Below, piece by piece: positions 54,179-60,056 of a DNA stretch of 64,000 nt. A model generated the notes under the pieces. It was not told the DNA's origin, did no database searches, and saw only the letters and a list, made by a program, of their open reading frames with translations. The stretch is taken from NCBI RefSeq assembly GCF_027107535.1, contig NZ_CP114283.1, positions 5,208,001-5,272,000 of the forward strand. The letters run 5' to 3'. The stretch is from Streptomyces aurantiacus (GTDB taxonomy: Bacteria > Actinomycetota > Actinomycetes > Streptomycetales > Streptomycetaceae). The position numbers were made by a program, and so were the translations under genes. Each line of letters starts with the position of its first letter. The stretch's first letter is position 1.

Positions 54179-55246
54179 TTACGGGCGGGGAGCCGCCTCG
54201 TCGGACCCGTGGCCCGCGCCGGGGGTGCGGAGGGTGTCGGGGCTCGGGGCCGTGTCGGGGTCCCACGGCACGGCGAGGGCGGCGAGTTCGTCGCCGGGGG
54301 CGACGGTGAGGCCGTGCATGCCGTAGAAGATCCGCCCGCCGGCGGGGGCGTGGACGGTGTGCTGCGTGCCGTCGGCCGGGTCGACGATGCGGCCGAGGAG
54401 GTCGCCTTCGGTCACTTCGCCGATGACGTCGGCGTCGAAGGCGAACTCCGGGTACCACAGGCCGGTGGCCTCGGCGGTGACGCCGGCGGACCAGACCCAG
54501 GTGCGGGCCGGCGCTGGGGCGGAGCCTTCGTGGTCGAGGACGCCCAGGTGGCGCAGTGCCGTGAGGAGGCCGTCGACGCGGCTCAGGGCCGTGGGCTCGT
54601 CCCGCTGCCCGAGTGAGCCCACCTCGACCAGGACCGCCGAGATGCCCCGGCGGGCGGCGGCTGCGTGGCTGTTGCCGCCGTCGGCCTTCAGTCCGAGGAT
54701 GACGTCCTCGATGCCGAAGGAGCCTGCCAGTTCGGCCGTGGCCTTGTCGAGGTCGGGGTCACCGGTGAGGCGGTAGCCGACGAAGTCCCGCAGGACCTGG
54801 TCGATGCCGCCGCAGTGCAGGTCGACGTAGACGTCGGCGCCGTCGACCAGGTGAGTGAAGAGCCAGGCGGCCAGCCGCTCGGTAGGACCGCCGGCCGGGT
54901 CGCCGGGGAAGACGCGGTTGAGGTTCACGCCGTCGACCGGGGAGATGTTGAGCCGGCCCTCGTACACGGCGGGCGGGTTGGCGACGGGGCAGACGATCAC
55001 CTGCCCGTGCACCTGGCCGGGTTCCAGCCTGTCCGCCAGTCGTACGGCGGCGTCGATGGGCGTGAACTCGCCGCCGTGCACGCCCGCCGTGATGACGACT
55101 CGGGGTCCAGGGCGGGAGCCGTTCACCAGGGTCAGCGGGATGTCCGCGGTGAGGGTGCCGAGGTCGGCCCGGACGGTGCCACGGACCTTGGTGCCGGGCT
55201 GGGCCTCGAGGGAGGCGACAGAGAGGGTGGCGTCGTTCATGGTCAT
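54179..55246 (-). CDS. AstE/aspartoacylase-family zinc deacylase 2
   Basis: The protein has 355 residues. VVITAGVHGGEFTPIDAAVR (HxxE zinc ligands), GVNLNRVFPGDPAGGPTERL (substrate Arg), VYVDLHCGGIDQVLRDFVGY (third zinc ligand His) and ISAVLVEVGSLGQRDEP (catalytic Glu) give a complete active site. It ends with the usual beta-barrel (GRIVDPADGTQHTVHAPAGG) and a Pro-rich tail. It differs clearly from deacylase 1 (HGGE versus HGDE; LHCGG versus LHTGG), so the two may take different acyl groups or successive intermediates. Its start overlaps the stop of the oxidase gene upstream. Confidence 0.87.
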   Translation of the reverse strand: MTMNDATLSVASLEAQPGTKVRGTVRADLGTLTADIPLTLVNGSRPGPRVVITAGVHGGEFTPIDAAVRLADRLEPGQVHGQVIVCPVANPPAVYEGRLNISPVDGVNLNRVFPGDPAGGPTERLAAWLFTHLVDGADVYVDLHCGGIDQVLRDFVGYRLTGDPDLDKATAELAGSFGIEDVILGLKADGGNSHAAAARRGISAVLVEVGSLGQRDEPTALSRVDGLLTALRHLGVLDHEGSAPAPARTWVWSAGVTAEATGLWYPEFAFDADVIGEVTEGDLLGRIVDPADGTQHTVHAPAGGRIFYGMHGLTVAPGDELAALAVPWDPDTAPSPDTLRTPGAGHGSDEAAPRP

Positions 55247-56382
55247 GCCTCCGTACGGCCGATGGTGGAGAGGAAGTCGATGGGCTGGGGCGAGGTGCCG
55301 TCCAGCGCCAGGTCGGCGGCGATGTCGCCGAAGGCGGGCGAGAGCTTGAAGCCGTGGCCGGAGAAGCCGGCGAGCAGGATCACGTTCTCGGCGCCGGGCA
55401 GAGGGCCGACCAGGGGGCGGCTGCTCTCGGTGTAGCCCTCCATGTAGACGGAGAGCCGGGTCGGATCCGGGTGCAGGTCCGGCATGTGACGCCCGATCAG
55501 CTCGGAGAAGATCTCCAGCTCTTCCGGCTGCACCGTCCTGTCCAGCTCGTTCGGGTCGCCTGCGGGCTGGTGCAGGGCGCGGGAGAGGCCGAGCTTGACG
55601 GAGATGCCGTCCGGGGAGGGCAGACCGTAGCAGTGGGTGGGCGCGGTACGGATGAACGCCGGGCGCTCCTCACCGAACCAGGCGTCGGGGTCGGTCGGCA
55701 CGTACCAGGCGCTGACCAGGCGGCGGACGTCCACCTCCCACGGCAGGTCGGGCAGCAGGTCGTTGACCCAGGGGCCGGGGGTGACGACGGCGGTGTCGAA
55801 GCGCTCGCTGCCGGAGTCGGTGCGGATCTCGACGCCGCCCGCGACGGGGACGATCTCGCGGACCGTGCTGTAGCGGTGGATCACCGCGCCCAGCTGTTCG
55901 GCACGGCGGGCGGCGCTCTGGATGGTCAGCTCGGGGCGGATGAAACCTGCTCGGCGGTCGAGCACGGCCGCGTCGCCGTCCTCTACGCGGTACTGGGAGA
56001 AACGTTTCGCCAGAAGCTCGGCGTCCAGCACCTCGTGGTCCAGGTCGTGCTCCGCGATGGACTGCAGGACGGTGGCCATCTGCTGGTGATCGGTCGGCCC
56101 CATCAGCAGACATCCGGTCAGTCGGCGCAGCTCACGGCCGGTCTCCTCCTGAAGCCGCTCCCACAGGGCGTCGGCATGCTGGAGCAGCGGGACGTAGCGG
56201 GAGTCCTCGAAGTGCGCGCTGCGGAAGATCCGGGTCTCACCGCCGGCGGCACCGCGGTCGTGGCCGGGGGCGAACCGGTCGTACCCGACGACCTCGGCGC
56301 CGCGGGCCGCCAGCCGCCAGGCGGCCTGGCTGCCCATCGTTCCGACGCCGACGACGGCGACGCGCTTCCTGGCAGCTGACAC
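55243..56382 (-). CDS. solA: Sarcosine / N-methyltryptophan oxidase-like flavoenzyme
   Basis: 379 residues from the GTG at 56380-56382, preceded by AAAGGA. RVAVVGVGTMGSQAAWRLAA (FAD site; an A/G change GxGxMG as in MSOX/MTOX), YDRFAPGHDRGAAGGETRIF (the GSSxGxSRI-like loop) and AGFSGHGFKLSPAFGDIAAD, with the conserved Cys of the covalent flavin link not obvious (CYGLPSPDGISVKLG lies in the region). It oxidatively demethylates or deaminates an N-substituted amino acid with H2O2 release. First gene of the left-hand unit, divergent from iclR1. Confidence 0.82.
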   Translation of the reverse strand: MSAARKRVAVVGVGTMGSQAAWRLAARGAEVVGYDRFAPGHDRGAAGGETRIFRSAHFEDSRYVPLLQHADALWERLQEETGRELRRLTGCLLMGPTDHQQMATVLQSIAEHDLDHEVLDAELLAKRFSQYRVEDGDAAVLDRRAGFIRPELTIQSAARRAEQLGAVIHRYSTVREIVPVAGGVEIRTDSGSERFDTAVVTPGPWVNDLLPDLPWEVDVRRLVSAWYVPTDPDAWFGEERPAFIRTAPTHCYGLPSPDGISVKLGLSRALHQPAGDPNELDRTVQPEELEIFSELIGRHMPDLHPDPTRLSVYMEGYTESSRPLVGPLPGAENVILLAGFSGHGFKLSPAFGDIAADLALDGTSPQPIDFLSTIGRTEA

Positions 56383-56555
56383 AGGGCTTTCCTTTCGTAT
56401 CGCCGAGGCGCATGCTGAGCGCCCGACGTGAGACTGGTCGATTCGAGGCGGTTTGGATCGGGGGCCGGGCCCCTTCTTCGGGCCCACGGCTCACAGCCGC
56501 CGTGTCTCGCGGTGCCGGCCCGCTTCTGCGGGATCTCCCCGCCAAGTCGTGCCAC

Positions 56556-56586
56556 ATTGTGGAACGCTGTGCTAGAATCTGGCACG
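56556..56586 (+). promoter_or_regulatory. iclR1 promoter/operator element
   Basis: A 31-bp block starting ATTGTGGAACGC that holds a -10-like TAGAAT (56573-56578) inside a small dyad GTGC-N9-GCAC. Nearly the same block precedes iclR2 (57639-57669). It also lies in the divergent region in front of solA, so a regulator bound here could control the left-hand catabolic unit. Confidence 0.6.
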
Positions 56587-56618
56587 AGAATGACAGTGGC
56601 CAGGGGAGGAGTCAAGAG

Positions 56619-56645
56619 GTGTCCAGCAGAAATTCCGCGGATTAA
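56619..56645 (+). CDS. Possible leader peptide upstream of iclR1
   Basis: GTG TCC AGC AGA AAT TCC GCG GAT TAA (VSSRNSAD), with a strong GGGGAGGAG 7 bases upstream. The matching position in iclR2 is the actual GTG start of that gene, whereas here a TAA ends the frame after 8 codons and iclR1 must restart at the ATG 15 bases later. Either a leader peptide or a dead start left by mutation. Confidence 0.35.
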   Translation: MSSRNSAD

Positions 56646-56659
56646 CGGGGGGAAACCGG

Positions 56660-57412
56660 ATGGAAATGAAGAGCGTCACGAGATCGCTGCGGGTCCTGGA
56701 AGCGGTCGCCCAGCATCAGCCGGTCACCGTCGGGGAGTTGACGAAACTCTTCGGCCTACCGAAGTCGACGGTGCAGCGCACCCTGCTCACCCTGGCGGAG
56801 GCGGGCTGGCTGCGTGCGAACCGCAAGGACACGACACGCTGGGAGATCGGCGCGCGGGTACTGGCCGTACGACCCGCCGCCCTGCAGGGCTCCAGCCTGT
56901 TCGCCGCCGCCCGCGAACCCATGATCCGCCTCCGCGACACGGTGAACGAGACCATCCATCTCTCGGTGCCAGACGCACTGCACAGCATGGTCGTCGTCGA
57001 CCGCGTCGACTGCGACCACCCCGTACGGACCTTCCACACCATCGGCGACACCTCACCGCTGCACGCCACGGCCACCGGGCACGCGATCCTCGCCCGGCTT
57101 CCGAAGCAGGACGTCGAGGAGCTCATCGCCCAGGGCCTGGAGCGCTTCAGCGACACGACCCCCACCGAACCCGACGAGCTGCGCGCCGAACTGGACCGGA
57201 TCCGCGCCGACGGCTACGCGATCAACCGGAACCAGTACCGGCCGGGCGTCTGCGCCCTCGCCGCACCCGTGCTCGACGAGAGCGGGACACCGTTGGCCGC
57301 CGTGGCCATCTCGATGCCCGACTCCCGGTACGACGTGACACGGGAGTCAGAGTGGGGCGGCATCGTCGCCGGCGCGGCAGAGGAGATCAGCGGACGCCTA
57401 CGGGGCGACTGA
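56660..57412 (+). CDS. IclR-family transcriptional regulator 1
   Basis: The protein has 250 residues. It has an N-terminal winged helix (residues ~1-65: RVLEAVAQHQPVTVGELTKL, FGLPKSTVQRTLLTLAEAGW) and an IclR effector domain with SVPDALHSMVVVDRVDC, PLHATATGHAILARLP and the C-terminal VCALAAPVLDESGTPLAAVA. It is divergent from the solA-led catabolic unit and is the likely regulator of it. GGGGGGA precedes the ATG. The N-terminal two thirds are nearly identical to iclR2. Confidence 0.9.
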   Translation: MEMKSVTRSLRVLEAVAQHQPVTVGELTKLFGLPKSTVQRTLLTLAEAGWLRANRKDTTRWEIGARVLAVRPAALQGSSLFAAAREPMIRLRDTVNETIHLSVPDALHSMVVVDRVDCDHPVRTFHTIGDTSPLHATATGHAILARLPKQDVEELIAQGLERFSDTTPTEPDELRAELDRIRADGYAINRNQYRPGVCALAAPVLDESGTPLAAVAISMPDSRYDVTRESEWGGIVAGAAEEISGRLRGD

Positions 57413-57442
57413 CAAAGGCGGCGCCCCAAGAGGGCCCCGGCC

Positions 57443-57490
57443 GGAGAGGGCCGGCTTGCACGCGTCGAAGCGTGCAAGCCGGCCCTCTCC
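57443..57490. terminator. Perfect 21-bp hairpin after iclR1
   Basis: GGAGAGGGCCGGCTTGCACG(C) at 57443-57463 and its exact complement at 57470-57490, with a 6-base loop GTCGAA. It starts 31 bases after the iclR1 stop. A strong intrinsic-type terminator of the sort common in Streptomyces, without a U-tract, and symmetric enough to work in both directions. Confidence 0.8.
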
Positions 57491-57638
57491 GCATGTCAGG
57501 GCAGACGTCACCCCGGGCCCGACCGGGGGTGCCGGGCCCAGGGCGGCCGCCGCGCACGGCACGGCGGGACGGGGCAGGGGCCCTCCCGCCGCTCACCGCG
57601 GGAGGGCTATGGGGCACCCACCCACCTCTCCATGCCGT

Positions 57639-57669
57639 ATTGTGGAACGCCATGCTAGAATCCGGCATG
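57639..57669 (+). promoter_or_regulatory. iclR2 promoter/operator element
   Basis: The counterpart of 56556-56586: ATTGTGGAACGC then CATGC TAGAATCCG GCATG. The dyad arms changed from GTGC/GCAC to CATGC/GCATG in a compensating way, so the inverted symmetry, not only the sequence, is kept. TAGAAT is at 57656-57661. Confidence 0.6.
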
Positions 57670-57700
57670 CAATGCCGCGGCTCCGGGGAGGGAGTCAAAG

Positions 57701-58486
57701 GTGAGCGACGAAGCCACGCGACTGATGGGGCCCCGGATGGAAATGAAGAGCGTCACGAGATCGCTGCGGGTTCTGGAGGCGGTCGCCCGGCATCAGCCGG
57801 TCACCGTGGGCGAGTTGACGAAACTCTTCGGCCTGCCGAAGTCGACGGTGCAGCGCACCCTGGTCACCCTCAACGAGGCGGGCTGGCTCCGGGCCAACCG
57901 CAGGGACACCACACGCTGGGAGATCGGCGCCCGGGTACTGGCCGTACGACCCGCCGCCCTGCAGGGCTCCAGCCTGTTCGCCGCCGCCCGCGAACCCATG
58001 ATCCGCCTCCGCGACACGGTCAACGAGACCATCCATCTCTCGGTGCCCGACGCACTGCACAGCATGGTCGTCGTCGACCGCGTCGACTGCGACCACCCCG
58101 TACGGACCTTCCACACCATCGGCGACACCTCACCACTGCACGCCACGGCCACCGGGCACGCGATCCTCGCCCATCTCCCGCGTCCCGAGGTCGACGAGTT
58201 CGCGACGGGCACGTTCGAGGGGTACGGCGAGGACACCATCACCGACGCCGAGGAGCTGCGCACGGAACTCCAGCGGGTCAGGGAGCGTGGCTACGCCGTC
58301 AACCACAACCAGTACCTCCAGGGGATCTGCGCCATCGCCGCACCCGTCCTGGACGGTGACGGCGTCCCGCTGGCCGCCGTGGCCGTCTCCCTGCCTGACG
58401 CACGCTTCGAGCCCGGTCGGCTCGCGGAGCTGGGGCGACTGGTGACCGAGACGGCGACGGAGATCACCGCGCGCCACCTGCGCTGA
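57701..58486 (+). CDS. IclR-family transcriptional regulator 2
   Basis: 261 residues from the GTG at 57701 with GGGAGGGAG upstream; an internal ATG at 57737 corresponds to the iclR1 start. Same winged helix (FGLPKSTVQRTLVTLNEAGW) and effector domain as iclR1 up to about HAILAHLP; after that the sequences differ (EVDEFATGTFEGYGEDTITD; ICAIAAPVLDGDGVPLAAVA). It lies next to the gabD-led unit, which converges on it, with a hairpin between. Probably senses a related but different metabolite. Confidence 0.9.
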   Translation: MSDEATRLMGPRMEMKSVTRSLRVLEAVARHQPVTVGELTKLFGLPKSTVQRTLVTLNEAGWLRANRRDTTRWEIGARVLAVRPAALQGSSLFAAAREPMIRLRDTVNETIHLSVPDALHSMVVVDRVDCDHPVRTFHTIGDTSPLHATATGHAILAHLPRPEVDEFATGTFEGYGEDTITDAEELRTELQRVRERGYAVNHNQYLQGICAIAAPVLDGDGVPLAAVAVSLPDARFEPGRLAELGRLVTETATEITARHLR

Positions 58487-58530
58487 GGGCGCCCTCGGCC
58501 CGGCCCGCCCGAGGCGAGGCAGGGCCCTCC

Positions 58531-58567
58531 CCGTGCCCGGCCAGGAGGACAGAGCGGCCGGGCACGG
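58531..58567. terminator. Bidirectional terminator between iclR2 and the semialdehyde dehydrogenase gene
   Basis: CCGTGCCCGGCC (58531-58542) and GGCCGGGCACGG (58556-58567), perfect 12-bp arms with a 13-base loop, between two converging genes. Confidence 0.7.
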
Positions 58568-58616
58568 CGTGGCCCGCGCGGTGCGCGAGGAGGCGTATGT
58601 CAGGGCAGGACCGCCG

Positions 58617-60056
58617 TCATCGCACAGGCACCGCGAGGTACTGGTACTCCAGGAACTCGTCGAGCCCCACCCGGCCGCCCTCGCGGCCGAGCCCGGACTG
58701 CTTGACGCCTCCGAAGGGGGCGGCCGGGTTGGAGACGAGGCCGGTGTTGAGGCCGACCATGCCGACCTCCAGACGCTCGCTGACCCGCAGGGCGCGGTCC
58801 AGGCCCTCGGTGAAGACGTAGCCGACGAGACCCCAGGGGGTGTCGTTGGCCCGGCGGATCACCTCGTCCTCGTCGTCGAAGGTGAGGATCGCCGCGACCG
58901 GGCCGAAGATCTCCGTGTCCATCAGGCGGCTGTCGGAGGCGACGTCGGTGAGCACGGTCGGCGGGTAGAAGTGGCCCGGCCCCTCGGGCGTGCGGCCGCC
59001 GACGAGCACCCGGGCGCCGCGCTCCACCGCGTCGGCCACCAGTTCCTCGACCTTGCCCCGTCCGGTCCGGTCGATCAGCGGTCCGACGTCGACGCCGTCC
59101 CGGGTGCCGGGGCCCACGACCAGCGCGCCCATACGCTCGGCCAGGCGCCGCCCGAACTCCTCCACCACGGAGGAGTGGACGAAGAAGCGGTTGGCGGCGG
59201 TGCAGGCCTCGCCCATGTTGCGCATCTTGGCGACCATCGCGCCGTCGACCGCCTTGTCCAGGTCGGCGTCCTCGAAGACGATGAATGGCGCGTTGCCGCC
59301 CAGCTCCATCGAGGTCCGCACGACCGCCTCCGCGCTCTGGGCGAGTAGCAGGCGACCGACATTGGTGGAGCCGGTGAAGGACAGCTTGCGAATCCGCCCG
59401 CCGCGCAGGAGCGGTTCGCACACCTCCCCCGCCCGGGAGGTGGTGACGACGTTGAGCACGCCGTCCGGCAGCCCGGCCTCCTTGAGGATCGCGGCGAGAG
59501 CCAGGCTGGACAGAGGGGTCTGCGGGGCCGGCTTGAGGATCATCGTGCAGCCGGCGGCGATCGCCGGGCCGATCTTGCGCGTGCCCATGGCCAGCGGGAA
59601 GTTCCACGGGGTGATCAGCAGACAGGGGCCGACCGGGCGGCGGGACAGCAGCATGCGGTTGCGGCCGTCGGGCAGGACGCCGTGACCGCCCTCGATACGC
59701 ACGGCCTCCTCCGAGAACCAGCGGAAGAACTCCGCCGCGTACGCCACCTCTCCCCTGGCCTCCGCCAGCGGCTTGCCCATCTCGGCCGTCATCAGGTGGG
59801 CCAGCTCGTCGGTGCGCTCGACGACGATCTCGTACGCCCGGCGCAGGATCTCACTGCGGACCCGGGGCGCCGTACGGGCCCACTCCTCCTGCGCCCGGAC
59901 AGCGGCTTCCTCGGCGCGCTGAGCGTCCTTGGGCCCCGCGTCGGCGACGTGGCAGAGGATCTCGCCGGTCGCGGGATCGTCGACGGGCATGGTGGCGCCG
60001 TCTGCGGCGTCCGCCCAGGCCCCGCCGATGAACAACTGCGTGGGTGTGTCGGTCAT
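58617..60056 (-). CDS. gabD: Succinate-semialdehyde dehydrogenase-type aldehyde dehydrogenase
   Basis: 479 residues, the GabD length. LLITPWNFPLAMGTRKIGPA (cofactor site), LSFTGSTNVGRLLLAQ, TSMELGGNAPFIVFEDAD (Glu) and RNMGEACTAANRFFVHSSVV (catalytic Cys) follow the SSADH subgroup closely, including the MGEACTAANR block. Converts succinate semialdehyde (or a similar omega-semialdehyde) to succinate. Start overlaps the stop of the FAD/Fe-S gene (ATGA); it is third in the right-hand unit after an aminotransferase. Confidence 0.88.
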   Translation of the reverse strand: MTDTPTQLFIGGAWADAADGATMPVDDPATGEILCHVADAGPKDAQRAEEAAVRAQEEWARTAPRVRSEILRRAYEIVVERTDELAHLMTAEMGKPLAEARGEVAYAAEFFRWFSEEAVRIEGGHGVLPDGRNRMLLSRRPVGPCLLITPWNFPLAMGTRKIGPAIAAGCTMILKPAPQTPLSSLALAAILKEAGLPDGVLNVVTTSRAGEVCEPLLRGGRIRKLSFTGSTNVGRLLLAQSAEAVVRTSMELGGNAPFIVFEDADLDKAVDGAMVAKMRNMGEACTAANRFFVHSSVVEEFGRRLAERMGALVVGPGTRDGVDVGPLIDRTGRGKVEELVADAVERGARVLVGGRTPEGPGHFYPPTVLTDVASDSRLMDTEIFGPVAAILTFDDEDEVIRRANDTPWGLVGYVFTEGLDRALRVSERLEVGMVGLNTGLVSNPAAPFGGVKQSGLGREGGRVGLDEFLEYQYLAVPVR

